Assembly: GCF_019134595.1 (NCBI RefSeq)
Contig: NZ_CP077770.1
Coordinates: forward strand, 888,001-952,000
Direction: 5' to 3'
DNA length: 64,000 bases
Source: Pseudoalteromonas shioyasakiensis
GTDB lineage: Bacteria > Pseudomonadota > Gammaproteobacteria > Enterobacterales > Alteromonadaceae
The position numbers were made by a program, and so were the translations under genes. This document shows, piece after piece, positions 49,959-59,957 of this stretch; position 1 is the first letter of the stretch, and every line of letters begins with the position of its first letter. The notes under the pieces are model-generated. The model was not told the DNA's origin and searched no databases. It was given only the letters and a program-made list of their open reading frames with translations.

Positions 49959-50137
49959 CGAAGGAATTTGTGGTTTAGCCACAGTTGTTCATGAGCTGAA
50001 GAAGCAACGATTGCAAACAGCTACAACTGAGCATTGGCGCACGCTGAGAGTAAATGGTAACCGATTAGATAACCATTGATTGTTTATAAAGTCAAGATCA
50101 GCGAAAATAGCGGCCAATTACGATTAACACGACGGAT
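49959..50137. other. Right end of the ICE
   Basis: About 180 bases after setR without a gene. A short stem, TGTGG/CCACA (49970-49984), may end the setR transcript. The attR core must lie a little further right, in the 5' codons of prfC, because the sequence is ICE-like up to about 50250 and the RF3 reading frame is conserved from about 50254. I cannot name the core bases from this window alone. Confidence 0.5.
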
Positions 50138-50165
50138 TTGACAAGCGAAGAACTGAAAATAGAGT
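50138..50165 (+). promoter_or_regulatory. ICE-borne promoter for prfC
   Basis: A consensus -35 box TTGACA (50138-50143) and a weak -10 TAGAGT (50160-50165) spaced by 16 bases, about 50 bases before the prfC ATG. SXT insertion is known to replace the native prfC promoter and first codons; this is the likely substitute. Confidence 0.5.
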
Positions 50166-50214
50166 ACTTCCAAAAGTGTGTACAAATCCGTGTACAAACT
50201 AAAAGAATTTATAC

Positions 50215-51804
50215 ATGGCAAACCAAGATTTTCTTAATGAAATCAATAAGCGAAGGACCTTTGCTATCATCTCTCACCCGGATGCGGGTAAAACCACCAT
50301 TACAGAAAAAGTTCTGTTATTCGGACAAGCGATTCAAAAAGCGGGTACCGTAAAGGGTCGTGGCTCAAACCAGCACGCAAAATCAGACTGGATGGAAATG
50401 GAAAAAGAACGTGGTATCTCGGTAACTACGTCTGTTATGCAATTTCCTTACAATGAGCGTCTAGTTAACTTACTTGATACTCCGGGACACGAAGACTTCT
50501 CTGAAGATACTTATCGTACACTGACTGCGGTTGACTCATGCCTAATGGTAATCGACGCAGCGAAAGGTGTTGAGGATCGTACTCGTAAATTAATGGAAGT
50601 AACACGCTTACGTACCACACCTATCGTAACTTTCATGAATAAGTGTGACCGTGATATTCGTGACCCAATGGAGTTATTAGACGAAGTTGAAACTGAGCTA
50701 AACATTGCCTGTGCGCCGGTAACTTGGCCAATTGGTTGTGGTAAAGAGTTTAAAGGTGTTTACCACATTCACCGTGAAGAAACGATTTTGTATAGCACAG
50801 GTCAAGGCCACACAATTCAAGAAGTTCGCGTTATTAAAGGTTTAGATAACCCTGAGCTTGATACTGCGATTGGTAGCGAACTTGCTGAGCAGCTTCGTGA
50901 AGAGCTAGAGCTGGTAATTGGTGCATCACATGAGTTTGATTTAGATCTGTTCTTAGCGGGTGAGCTATCACCAGTCTACTTTGGTACAGCACTAGGTAAC
51001 TTTGGTGTTGACCATGTTCTTGATGGCTTAACTGAGTGGGCTCCTGCGCCATTACCTCGTGAAACAGAAGACCGCCAAGTTGCGGCAACGGAAGATAACT
51101 TCTCTGGTTTCGTATTTAAAATCCAAGCGAACATGGACCCTAAACACCGTGACCGTATCGCCTTTATGCGTATTGTATCAGGCAAATATAGCCAAGGTAT
51201 GAAAATGAACCATGTGCGTATTGGTAAGCAAGTGAGTATTTCTGATGCGGTAACCTTCATGGCCGGTGACCGTGAGCGAGCGCAAGATGCTTACGCAGGT
51301 GACATCATTGGTTTACACAACCACGGTACAATTCAAATCGGTGATACCTTCACGCAAGGTGAAAAAATGAAGTTTGGTGGTATTCCTAACTTCGCGCCAG
51401 AATTATTCCGTCGTATTCGCTTAAAAGATCCATTAAAACAAAAGCAATTACTAAAAGGCTTAGTTCAGCTATCTGAAGAAGGTGCTGTGCAAGTATTTAG
51501 ACCGCTTATTAATAACGACCTTATCGTTGGTGCGGTCGGTGTACTACAGTTTGACGTGGTTGTTGCGCGCTTAAAAGCAGAATACAACGTTGATGCGATT
51601 TACGAAGGTGTGAGTGTTAACACTGCACGTTGGGTAAGCTCAGACGATACCAAAAAGCTTGAAGAGTTTAAGCGTAAGTGCGAAAGCAACTTAGCGCTTG
51701 ATGGTGGCGATAACCTTACTTATATCGCGCCAAGCCGTGTAAACCTAAACTTGTCGATGGAACGCTATCCAGACATCAAGTTTAACCATACGCGCGAAAA
51801 CTAA
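50215..51804 (+). CDS. prfC: Peptide chain release factor 3, with ICE-derived 5' end
   Basis: A 529-residue GTPase that recycles RF1/RF2. G-motifs are SHPDAGKTT, the switch region near [21 protein letters not shown] and NKCDRD. Length is normal for RF3, so insertion of the ICE has kept the frame, with the first dozen or so codons ([12 protein letters not shown]) probably supplied by the element. GTG and ATG choices: the ATG at 50215 gives the family-typical start. No good ribosome binding site is visible; AAAAG lies about 10 bases upstream. argS follows after 61 bases. Confidence 0.93.
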   Translation: MANQDFLNEINKRRTFAIISHPDAGKTTITEKVLLFGQAIQKAGTVKGRGSNQHAKSDWMEMEKERGISVTTSVMQFPYNERLVNLLDTPGHEDFSEDTYRTLTAVDSCLMVIDAAKGVEDRTRKLMEVTRLRTTPIVTFMNKCDRDIRDPMELLDEVETELNIACAPVTWPIGCGKEFKGVYHIHREETILYSTGQGHTIQEVRVIKGLDNPELDTAIGSELAEQLREELELVIGASHEFDLDLFLAGELSPVYFGTALGNFGVDHVLDGLTEWAPAPLPRETEDRQVAATEDNFSGFVFKIQANMDPKHRDRIAFMRIVSGKYSQGMKMNHVRIGKQVSISDAVTFMAGDRERAQDAYAGDIIGLHNHGTIQIGDTFTQGEKMKFGGIPNFAPELFRRIRLKDPLKQKQLLKGLVQLSEEGAVQVFRPLINNDLIVGAVGVLQFDVVVARLKAEYNVDAIYEGVSVNTARWVSSDDTKKLEEFKRKCESNLALDGGDNLTYIAPSRVNLNLSMERYPDIKFNHTREN

Positions 51805-51865
51805 TACGCTAAGTCTGCTTCAAATTTAAGTGCCCGTACAGCGGGCCATAAAGGTAAAAATTACA

Positions 51866-53608
51866 ATGAATATTCGTACTCTTTTAATCGACAAAGCAAT
51901 TGCTGCTATGGTTGCAGCAGGGTTACCTGAAGACACTAATCCAGCGGTAACACAAAGCACACGTCCACAGTTTGGTGATTACCAAATCAATGGCGCAATG
52001 GGGGCTGCAAAAAAATTAAAATCAAACCCGCGTGAGCTTGCACAAAAAATTATCGATAACCTAGACCTTGCTGATATTGCAGAAAAAACTGAAATCGCGG
52101 GCCCTGGTTTTATCAATATTCACTTAAAGCCAGCGTTTTTATCAGCTAGCTTAAAAGCGGCAAACGAAGACGAAAAGCTAGCAGTTTCGCCACATACAAC
52201 AGCGCAAAAAGTGGTTGTTGATTACTCATCACCTAACCTTGCTAAAGAAATGCACGTAGGCCATTTACGTTCAACCATCATTGGTGATGCAGTTGTTCGT
52301 GCTCTTGAGTTCCGTGGTGATGAAGTTGTTCGTCAAAACCACATGGGTGACTGGGGTACTCAGTTTGGTATGTTAATCGCGCACTTAGAAGATCAAATCA
52401 ACCAAGGTGTAGACTTAGAGTCTGTAGCGCTGGCCGATCTTGAAACCTTCTATCGCGATGCGAAAAAACGCTTTGATGATGAAGAAGGGTTTGCCGACAA
52501 AGCCCGTAATTACGTAGTTAAATTACAAGGCGGCGACGCACACTGTGAAAAACTTTGGAAGTTATTCATTGCCACTTCTGTAAAGCATTCTGAAGAAGTT
52601 TATAAGCGTCTAAACGTAACACTTACGCAAGATGACATCATGGCAGAAAGTGCTTACAACAGTGAACTTGCAAACATCATCGCACTATTAAAAGACAAAG
52701 ATATTGCTGTTGAATCTAATGGCGCACAAGTGGTGTTCTTAGATGAGCTTGCTAACAAAGACGGCGAGCCTTCAGTGTTTATCGTACAGAAATCAGGTGG
52801 TGGTTTCTTATATGCGACAACCGACTTAGCTGCTTGTGATTACCGTTCTAATAAACTGGGTGCTGATCGTATCTTAATCTTTGTAGATGCACGTCAAAGC
52901 TTACACTTCAATCAAGTTGAGCTAACAGCACGTAAAGCCGGTTTATTACGTGATGAAACAAGTTATGAATTCTGCCCATTCGGCACCATGATGGGTGAAG
53001 ACGGTAAGCCATTCAAAACACGTACTGGCGGTACCGTTAAACTTGCTGACTTACTTGAAGAGTCAATCACTCGTGCGTCAGCCAAACTTGCTGAGCGTGA
53101 GTCAGATTTAAGCGACGAAGAGCGTAGCGAAATTGCCCGTAAAGTAGGTATTGGCGCAGTAAAATATGCGGATCTTTCTAAGCACCGTACTAGCGACTAT
53201 ATCTTCAACTGGGATACTATGCTGAGCTTTGAAGGTGCTACAGCGCCTTACTTACAATATGCATACACGCGTGTTCGCAGTATCTTTCGTAAGTCAGGTA
53301 TCGATGCTGGGTCATTAACAGCAGACGTTGCAATCAACGAGCCACAAGAAAAAGCGCTAGCGCTTAAACTTCTTCAGTTAGAAGAAGTACTTGATCTAAT
53401 GATCAGCGAAGCAACACCGCACGTATTATGTGGATACCTATACGAACTAGCAAGCCTATACATGACGTTCTACGAAGCATGCCCAGTTCTAAAAGAAGGC
53501 GTAGAGCCAAGTGTTCGTGACAGCCGTTTAGTTCTGTGTAATTTGGTTGCGAAGACGCTGAAGTCAGGATTGGATCTTTTAGGTATCGAAGTAATGGAGC
53601 AAATGTAA
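51866..53608 (+). CDS. argS: Arginyl-tRNA synthetase
   Basis: A 580-residue class I synthetase that charges tRNA-Arg. The N-terminal Add-1 domain precedes the HIGH-type motif in [17 protein letters not shown]; the second signature region reads [14 protein letters not shown], since ArgS lacks a strict KMSKS. The C-terminal DALR domain ends in [11 protein letters not shown] use ATG 51866; the frame begins 36 bases earlier without a ribosome binding site. Normal length. Confidence 0.95.
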   Translation: MNIRTLLIDKAIAAMVAAGLPEDTNPAVTQSTRPQFGDYQINGAMGAAKKLKSNPRELAQKIIDNLDLADIAEKTEIAGPGFINIHLKPAFLSASLKAANEDEKLAVSPHTTAQKVVVDYSSPNLAKEMHVGHLRSTIIGDAVVRALEFRGDEVVRQNHMGDWGTQFGMLIAHLEDQINQGVDLESVALADLETFYRDAKKRFDDEEGFADKARNYVVKLQGGDAHCEKLWKLFIATSVKHSEEVYKRLNVTLTQDDIMAESAYNSELANIIALLKDKDIAVESNGAQVVFLDELANKDGEPSVFIVQKSGGGFLYATTDLAACDYRSNKLGADRILIFVDARQSLHFNQVELTARKAGLLRDETSYEFCPFGTMMGEDGKPFKTRTGGTVKLADLLEESITRASAKLAERESDLSDEERSEIARKVGIGAVKYADLSKHRTSDYIFNWDTMLSFEGATAPYLQYAYTRVRSIFRKSGIDAGSLTADVAINEPQEKALALKLLQLEEVLDLMISEATPHVLCGYLYELASLYMTFYEACPVLKEGVEPSVRDSRLVLCNLVAKTLKSGLDLLGIEVMEQM

Positions 53609-53642
53609 TCACCGTCGTATTTTAACCTAATACTGCGTTGTC

Positions 53643-53700
53643 AAACCGACTGACCCTAATCACATACAAAACACGTATGCTCATAGGGATAAGTCGGTTT
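53643..53700. repeat. Three-tier inverted repeat after argS
   Basis: AAACCGACT (53643-53651) with AGTCGGTTT (53692-53700), CCCTA (53654-53658) with TAGGG (53684-53688), and CATAC (53662-53666) with GTATG (53675-53679) are nested. It could end argS transcription or be a small palindromic interspersed repeat. Confidence 0.5.
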
Positions 53701-53795
53701 TCCGCCTTGTCTTAGGCTAAACTACTTAGGTGAATTCTGCTTCGTGTAGTTCGCTTTGAAAGCACTCCTACACTTGCAGATGATGTGCTTCGTAG

Positions 53796-53822
53796 GTTGG
53801 GTAGAGCGTAGCGAAACCCAAC
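53796..53822. repeat. REP-like palindrome
   Basis: GTTGGGT (53796-53802) and ACCCAAC (53816-53822) around AGAGCGTAGCGAA. This GGTTGGGT-n-CGAAACCCAAC form is a common repeat in gammaproteobacterial genomes, as far as I know. Confidence 0.5.
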
Positions 53823-53855
53823 AAAATTGACAGCTCAATAACCTTGATTAATCTT

Positions 53856-53974
53856 TAGCTGATAGCTGATAGCTGATAGCTGATAGCTGATAGCTGATAG
53901 CTGATAGCTGATAGCTGATAGCTGATAGCTGATAGCTGATAGCTGATAGCTGATAGCTGATAGCTGATAGCTGA
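53856..53974. repeat. Seventeen perfect copies of a 7-base repeat upstream of pdxH
   Basis: The unit TAGCTGA is repeated 17 times without error over 119 bases, ending 22 bases before the pdxH start codon. The array spans the place where the pdxH promoter would be expected, within a 388-base gap after argS. Slippage could change the promoter distance. Confidence 0.95.
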
Positions 53975-53996
53975 TAGTAGCGATAGAGGGAATTTT

Positions 53997-54635
53997 ATGA
54001 AACTTGAAGATATTCGCCGTGAATATTTACAGGATGGTTTATCTGAAGATATGCTTGATGCGTCTCCAATCAAGCAGTTTGAAAAATGGCTTGAACAAGC
54101 TGTTGCCACTAATTTGCCTGATCCTACGGCGATGGTCGTTGCAACGGTTGATGAACATGGTCAGCCGTCGCAGCGTATTGTGCTGTTAAAGCATCTTGAT
54201 GAAAATGGTTTTGTGTTTTTTACCAATACTGGCTCGCGCAAGGCGCAGGAGCTCAAAGGTAATAACAAAATCTCTCTGCACTTTCCATGGCACCATATGG
54301 AGCGACAAGTCATTGTCTATGGTGAAGCTAAACCTTTACCTACAACTGCTGTGGCTAAGTACTTCTTATCGCGTCCTAAAGAAAGTCAGTTAGCTGCATG
54401 GGCATCTCAGCAAAGTCGTCCGGTGTCATCGCGTAAGGTGCTAATGGAAACATTTGCGAAAATGAAGCAAAAGTTTTCAGAGGGTGAAATTCCATTGCCT
54501 GATTTTTGGGGAGGCTATTGTGTTGAGCCTACTAAAATCGAATTTTGGCAAGGTGGTGCACACCGCTTACACGACCGCTTTATGTATCAACGCCAAGCCG
54601 ACGGTAGTTGGCAGTTTGGTCGTTTAAATCCGTAA
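53997..54635 (+). CDS. pdxH: Pyridoxamine 5'-phosphate oxidase
   Basis: A 212-residue FMN enzyme that makes pyridoxal phosphate. Typical segments are [58 protein letters not shown] and the C-terminal [13 protein letters not shown]. Length is normal. GAGGG lies just upstream. The stop is directly followed by the tatD ATG, so the two are cotranscribed. Confidence 0.95.
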   Translation: MKLEDIRREYLQDGLSEDMLDASPIKQFEKWLEQAVATNLPDPTAMVVATVDEHGQPSQRIVLLKHLDENGFVFFTNTGSRKAQELKGNNKISLHFPWHHMERQVIVYGEAKPLPTTAVAKYFLSRPKESQLAAWASQQSRPVSSRKVLMETFAKMKQKFSEGEIPLPDFWGGYCVEPTKIEFWQGGAHRLHDRFMYQRQADGSWQFGRLNP

Positions 54636-55409
54636 ATGCGTTTTATCGATTCCCACTGTCACCTTGATTTTAGCGAATTTGATGAGACTCGCACAGAGCT
54701 CATCAAAGCATGCAAGCAAGTAGGGATCGAGCATTTTATTGTGCCGGGTGTGAGCTTGGCACAATCTACAAAACTATTCTCTTTTGTTAAATCAGAGCCA
54801 AGTATTTCAGTTGCTTTAGGCCTACATCCTTATTTTTTATCTGATCACCAAACTCATCACCTCGCTGAACTAGAGCAATTAGCGAAAACCCACTCCGGGC
54901 AGTTTATTGCCATCGGCGAGTGCGGACTCGATCGCAGTATCGACAACCTCGATAAACAAACGCAGCTTTTTGAAGGACAAATAGAGCTTGCCAACCAACT
55001 TGCTTTACCACTGATTGTGCATCACAGACAAAGCCATGACTTAATTGCTCGCTCATTTAAACGCTGCAAGCCAAAGTTTGGTGGTGTTATTCATGCCTTC
55101 TCAGGCTCCGAACAACAAGCTCTGAGTTATATTAAACAAGGGTTTAAGCTTGGTGTAGGAGGTGTGATAAGTTACCCGCGGGCTGCTAAAACTCGCAAAG
55201 TTATAAGCGCAATTGAATCGCAGCATTTAGTTCTTGAAACCGACTCGCCATCAATGCCGTTAGCTGGCTTTCAAGGGCAGGTTAATACACCACTTAAGGT
55301 GCGCGATGTGTTTGCTCATCTATGTGAGCTTAAAGGCGTTACAGGCGATACAAAGCAGAAATTGGCTGCTGAACTTTATGATTCTTGCTCTGCACTTTTT
55401 TTGATATAA
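54636..55409 (+). CDS. tatD: TatD-family DNase / metallohydrolase
   Basis: A 257-residue TIM-barrel hydrolase of the TatD family. Metal ligands: H-x-H in DSHCHLDF, the glutamate in IAIGECGLD, histidines in LIVHHRQS and VIHAFSG, and the aspartate of LETDSPSMP. Members act on DNA ends. It overlaps the end of the convergent ytjB-like gene by 34 bases. Confidence 0.88.
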   Translation: MRFIDSHCHLDFSEFDETRTELIKACKQVGIEHFIVPGVSLAQSTKLFSFVKSEPSISVALGLHPYFLSDHQTHHLAELEQLAKTHSGQFIAIGECGLDRSIDNLDKQTQLFEGQIELANQLALPLIVHHRQSHDLIARSFKRCKPKFGGVIHAFSGSEQQALSYIKQGFKLGVGGVISYPRAAKTRKVISAIESQHLVLETDSPSMPLAGFQGQVNTPLKVRDVFAHLCELKGVTGDTKQKLAAELYDSCSALFLI

Positions 55410-55996
55410 CGATTTATTTGCCAAAGCTTCAAGCCCCGACCCAATTGCCAAGTGAATATACAGGTGATAACTAACATTAATAACACTTGGCGACCTAAAT
55501 CATGAAAACTACTGTGACTGGTCGCAATAGAAGCCTGCGTTAAATAGGTAATCGACACAAAACCAATTGGCCTTTCATTATCACTTATCACCGGCTCTAC
55601 AAATGGGGTTTTAAGTTTGCTAATACCCGGCGTTGAATCGGGTAATAAACCAAAAGTGTGGTGACTTTGCCAATTATCGCTGGCTGCAATTTGAATACCT
55701 TGTTGATCGTAAATCGTTGCCGCTAACACATACTCATCTTCAGCAATATGATTACACAACGCATTTAACTCGGGTTTGTTTTTTTCTTGCAGTGGGGTTT
55801 TTGCATTTAATGCCATAAACTTGGTTAAGCTTATCGCTGTGCTGTCAGCACTATCATAAAGTAACTGGTGGCTTTGAAAGCTACTATTCATGGCAACCCA
55901 ACTTAGCAGCACAAAACAGGCTGTAGCCAAGCTCAAGCGCACAACACGTTGGCGATAAGTGGCTGAAAAGGGAATTTTAAGTTGGTTATTTTTCAT
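55376..55996 (-). CDS. YtjB/AhpA-like membrane protein
   Basis: A 206-residue membrane protein with segments at about residues 20-40 and near 175-190, and a periplasmic domain between (AEDEYVLAATIYDQQGIQIAAS, resembling a PAS-like sensory fold). In gammaproteobacteria the ytjB (smp) gene is divergent from serB, as here. Role unknown. The start could be 56002 or 55996. Confidence 0.72.
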   Translation of the reverse strand: MKNNQLKIPFSATYRQRVVRLSLATACFVLLSWVAMNSSFQSHQLLYDSADSTAISLTKFMALNAKTPLQEKNKPELNALCNHIAEDEYVLAATIYDQQGIQIAASDNWQSHHTFGLLPDSTPGISKLKTPFVEPVISDNERPIGFVSITYLTQASIATSHSSFHDLGRQVLLMLVITCIFTWQLGRGLKLWQINRYIKKSAEQES

Positions 55997-56121
55997 AGTC
56001 ACCGTATACGTTACTGACAGCTTTTAAATTTGATGGTACAACATGATAACTTTAACAGCCCCTTGAGTGCGAGTGCCAAATGCACGACCAAGGACAGACA
56101 TAAGTCTAATGTGGAGCCACT

Positions 56122-57141
56122 ATGTCACAGCTTAGCTTAGCTGCTACAACTTCAGCAAATTTAGCAGAACAAATCAGCCTAAATTGCTGGTATAAAATTG
56201 AAAACAAACACCTTATTACAACAGACTTTACGCCAAAAGCAAATCAAGGCGTGTTCAGTGTTGCTTTTGGTAATGAGCTTAATGCTGAGCAATTACTTGC
56301 GATTAGCGATTTTTTAGCGGCCCAAGGGTTTGGCAATTTATCGCTTTGTTGTTATCAACCAATCGCAGACATGCCAGTGGCGTGGAGCTTTCATGGAGAT
56401 ACAACAACTGCACTAAGCCCTCTGGTATTAGCTGAATTTGCTAAGCAATTGGGTATTCAATTGGTGCAATTAACTAATCCACCCACAGTGAATGAGCCTG
56501 GCTTATTGCTGATGGATATGGACTCAACAGCCATTACTATTGAGTGCATCGACGAAATAGCGCGCCTTGCCGATGTGTATGATGAAGTTGCCGCTGTGAC
56601 CGCGCAAGCAATGGCCGGTCAGCTGGACTTTGCACAAAGCTTAAAGCAACGTGTCGCTAAACTTGAAGGTATTGATGTTGACTTAATTGATGGCTTAAAA
56701 GCGCGTTTACCGCTAATGCCTGGCGTGAGTGAATTATGCCAATACTTAAAAGCACATAACTGGCATTTAGCAATTGCATCGGGTGGCTTTGTGCCTTTTG
56801 CTGAGCAAGTACAGTCACTGCTTGATTTAGATGAAGTGCATGCCAATACCCTTGAATTCAAAGATAATCGTTTAACTGGTAAGGTCATAGGCACGATTGT
56901 TGATGCTGAAGAAAAAGCCCGTGTACTTAAACGAATTGAAGAAAAGCTTACCTTAAATAACCGCCAAACTGTTGCTATGGGTGATGGTGCTAACGATTTA
57001 AAAATGATGGCAGCGGCAGGGCTTGGTGTTGCTGTGCATGGAAAACCTAAAGTAGTTGAGCAAGCACAAACGGCAATTAATGAAGGCTCATTACTGCAAG
57101 TTGCTTACTTACTCTCTCTACCGTTAGATTACTCGCTTTAA
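56122..57141 (+). CDS. serB: Phosphoserine phosphatase
   Basis: A 339-residue HAD phosphatase for the last step of serine synthesis. The nucleophile motif is LLMDMDSTAITIECIDEIA near residue 132; motif II is IASGGFVPF; motif III and IV are GDGANDLKMM with the upstream lysine. An N-terminal regulatory region precedes them. It overlaps the end of the PilZ gene by 18 bases. Confidence 0.93.
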   Translation: MSQLSLAATTSANLAEQISLNCWYKIENKHLITTDFTPKANQGVFSVAFGNELNAEQLLAISDFLAAQGFGNLSLCCYQPIADMPVAWSFHGDTTTALSPLVLAEFAKQLGIQLVQLTNPPTVNEPGLLLMDMDSTAITIECIDEIARLADVYDEVAAVTAQAMAGQLDFAQSLKQRVAKLEGIDVDLIDGLKARLPLMPGVSELCQYLKAHNWHLAIASGGFVPFAEQVQSLLDLDEVHANTLEFKDNRLTGKVIGTIVDAEEKARVLKRIEEKLTLNNRQTVAMGDGANDLKMMAAAGLGVAVHGKPKVVEQAQTAINEGSLLQVAYLLSLPLDYSL

Positions 57142-59604
57142 CCAAGTCGCTTTGCGTTTACTCATTTCATTGATCAGCCTTCGGTCAATATCAAAATGGG
57201 TAAGCGCTTCTTCGGTTATATCAATTAAATCACCCACACCAGCTACTGCCCATAGCGCTTCCTCTAAGTCTTTCGCTTTATGTAATGCGTACTGGCTAAT
57301 GTATTTGAGTTCATTCGCTAAGTAATCAATATCTGGGCGGCCAGTTCGTGACACATATAAACGAAATACAAAGACTAAATCGTTTTTCAGGGCTTTTTTC
57401 ACAAACAAAGTTTGTGGTTTGTAGTCATCTTCACTAATACAGCGGCTGGTAATTGCATCACTTATTTCTGCTTGGCGCGGATCAAAGCGAACAAATAGGG
57501 TAAATGGCAGAGGTGGATCTTGGCGACTACGGTCTTTGATCAACGGGGTGATCACTTCTGTAATTTGATCCGTTGATAAAAATCCGTCGATGCTGGTTGT
57601 TTCGTTCAATAACGCAAAATTTTGCAGTAGTACATGAAGAGGGCTTGGATATAAGCCTTGGCCAATAGCGCCAGCTTTAAAGTGGGCAGCTTCTTTATGT
57701 AAATAAAACGGGAATTGGCATACGCTTTTGGTCACCATATTTCTGAGTGCAGTTGATAGCCCCGGAATTTTAGGGGTTTCTTCACAAACACGTAATTTGT
57801 CTTTGTTGTTATCGATTAATACGGTGAAAAACTTAATCGCCATATGCGGTAAGTCACCAACTTTATGCACTTTTAAATTTACCGTTGTCAGTGATTTACT
57901 TATAGCCATTACTTCATAAGCCAGATTTGTTAAATCGTGCTTTTTGGTAATTTTTTGCAAATCAGGCAAGTTTAGTTTGATGATATCGCCTTTTTTGAAC
58001 TCAACCGGTTGGTCGCATTCAATTTGCAAGCCCATCACAGATAAATCACGAGTATGGCCTGTAATTGATTGCTCATGATGTTCAATGCTGATAGCTGTTT
58101 TGTATAAATAGCGTTTATGAGCACGAAGGTTCACATACTCAAGCGCCACAGGCTCTAAATGAGGAGGCGTTTTATGCTTACTGTGACCAAACTGTTTAAG
58201 TTGGTTTACCGCATCTTTATTATAATCAAGCTGTTGGTATGTTTGTTGTTCAAACTTAGTACCCACCGAGGTCAAAATCAGTAGATATTTAACATCTTTA
58301 ATCAACCCCTGCACCCGTGGTGTCGGTGGCTTATTTAGTTTTTCGATGTTTTTACCAGCACTGCTTGGTAGCGACAGTGGAATATACGAATCTTCCGGGT
58401 GGCTTGGCATCAACTGAAGCTTAAAGCATTGCCAGCTGTCTTTTTGGCTACCAAAGCCGAGGAATAAATCTCTCAGTTGTGGTTGGCTATCAAGCTCAGT
58501 TCGCGTAGCTGAGTAGTAATAAATTTTGCCAGCAACGGTATGAGTGAAGGTATACAGATATTCTTCTTTTACCGCATCAGGTGAGCTGAGCAAGTGACCT
58601 AAACGTTGTTGATTGATAATGCTATATAAGCATGACAACTTACGCTCATCACAAAAATAGCGCTGAATAAAAATGTTATTTTCTGTGGTTAACGCAAGGC
58701 TAGGATAAAGCTTGTCGCCTTGTAAGCTTAAAAATGTATAAAACGAGGTAACACGTGGAATGTAGTATTGCTCGTAGCCTTTCGATACAACCGCATCTAA
58801 GGTATTGTCTAAGTTCACTTTATAGCGACGTTTATTACCGTGAATAAAGCTCTCTAAAAACTCATCAAACTTATCATTATTTTCAATAAACGTGCGCTTC
58901 AAGCGTACATGGTTGTATTCACGGGATACTTTTTCTACCGCAACCACTTCATATTGAATACCGTTTTTTAAGCCCAGTTCAAAATCTTGCTCTAGGCCAA
59001 CTAAGCGCAGACCAATTAATTGGCCTTTTTTAACTTTATACCGTGGTGCTAACTTGATTTTTGCGCCACTTAAAGAGATGTCCGAGGTAGTTGCGGCAAC
59101 CTTGTTGTTTTTATCAAGCTCGACGGTGATTTTAATTGAGTAGTTCATCCGCTCTTCGCGGCGACTTTCATAGGATGCAAACTTAATGACCTTAGCTGAC
59201 TGCTCTGTCGTGGCACTATCGTCAGTTAAAGCTTGTTCTGCGGCTTTTTTTTGCATCACTCGGTGATTATTTTCGGTATTCATTACCGCTTCGTAAACGG
59301 CAAGGGTGTAACCACCGTGGCGTTTTATAGCATCTTCAAACACTTCAATGGCGGTATCGTCCATAAAGTGTTGCTTACCATCATATTCGTAGGGTTTGAC
59401 TTGGCCGGTTACTTGACCACGTAAATCAATAAAGCGTGCTACAGGCTGAGATAAGCGCGACATTTCCATTTTGATCAGAAACTGCTCTGGCTTTGTTAAG
59501 CTAGCTGTCTTTGATTTAAACAGTTTGTCGAACTGGGGTGTGCCTAAATGCGCCTTTAGTTCTTCAACTAGGCTTTCATATTTAAGCAGTATGTCTTCAG
59601 CCAT
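57124..59604 (-). CDS. Large protein with two PilZ domains
   Basis: An 826-residue soluble protein. Two PilZ domains are visible: one near residues 150-260 (RREERMNYSIKITVELD with the D-x-S-x-x-G motif in TSDISLSGAKIKL) and one near 500-600 (RAHKRYLYKTAISIEH, TRDLSVMGLQIEC). PilZ domains with R-x3-R and D/N-x-S-x-x-G bind cyclic di-GMP. The rest is unassigned. Large double-PilZ proteins between serB and radA are typical of Alteromonadales, as I recall. Likely a c-di-GMP effector. Confidence 0.8.
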   Translation of the reverse strand: MAEDILLKYESLVEELKAHLGTPQFDKLFKSKTASLTKPEQFLIKMEMSRLSQPVARFIDLRGQVTGQVKPYEYDGKQHFMDDTAIEVFEDAIKRHGGYTLAVYEAVMNTENNHRVMQKKAAEQALTDDSATTEQSAKVIKFASYESRREERMNYSIKITVELDKNNKVAATTSDISLSGAKIKLAPRYKVKKGQLIGLRLVGLEQDFELGLKNGIQYEVVAVEKVSREYNHVRLKRTFIENNDKFDEFLESFIHGNKRRYKVNLDNTLDAVVSKGYEQYYIPRVTSFYTFLSLQGDKLYPSLALTTENNIFIQRYFCDERKLSCLYSIINQQRLGHLLSSPDAVKEEYLYTFTHTVAGKIYYYSATRTELDSQPQLRDLFLGFGSQKDSWQCFKLQLMPSHPEDSYIPLSLPSSAGKNIEKLNKPPTPRVQGLIKDVKYLLILTSVGTKFEQQTYQQLDYNKDAVNQLKQFGHSKHKTPPHLEPVALEYVNLRAHKRYLYKTAISIEHHEQSITGHTRDLSVMGLQIECDQPVEFKKGDIIKLNLPDLQKITKKHDLTNLAYEVMAISKSLTTVNLKVHKVGDLPHMAIKFFTVLIDNNKDKLRVCEETPKIPGLSTALRNMVTKSVCQFPFYLHKEAAHFKAGAIGQGLYPSPLHVLLQNFALLNETTSIDGFLSTDQITEVITPLIKDRSRQDPPLPFTLFVRFDPRQAEISDAITSRCISEDDYKPQTLFVKKALKNDLVFVFRLYVSRTGRPDIDYLANELKYISQYALHKAKDLEEALWAVAGVGDLIDITEEALTHFDIDRRLINEMSKRKATWLKRVI

Positions 59605-59957
59605 TTATAAAACCATCACCGTCTATCTAAAAAAGTAGGTATACTAGCGGGCTATTGAAAGCCAAAGCAGTGTAACTAGTTTTTTATTTTATTAGTTATT
59701 GTTATATGTATTCGCCAATTAAATGGCAAGCACTGTAAAGTTTTATTTGTAAGCAAAAACTGTGCCCTTAACCATTTCTTAATTAAGCACTTAGCATGAT
59801 TAAGCGTTTCTCATGGGGCAAGTTACAGCATATTATCTTTTGTGACTACAAAAGTGACTCTAGCTTAATTACCTGAGTCATATGTTTTACTTTAGCTATT
59901 ATATGCTTGAAAATACAGAAATAGTCACAAAACAGCGACCAAAATAGGTAAGGCCGA
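59605..59957. other. AT-rich divergent intergenic region
   Basis: 353 bases between the PilZ gene and radA. No open frame of note, no clear repeat. It must hold both divergent promoters; I cannot place them. Confidence 0.4.

Noticed and set aside
50138-50353. Short frame across the ICE-prfC junction
   Set aside because: It is out of frame with prfC, runs through its conserved 5' codons, and lacks a ribosome binding site.
53856-53974. Possible CRISPR-like array
   Set aside because: The units are contiguous 7-mers without spacers, so it is a simple tandem repeat.
53855-54109. 84-residue minus-strand frame with a repeated LSAISYQ peptide
   Set aside because: It is only the translation of the 7-base tandem array; no ribosome binding site and no unique sequence.
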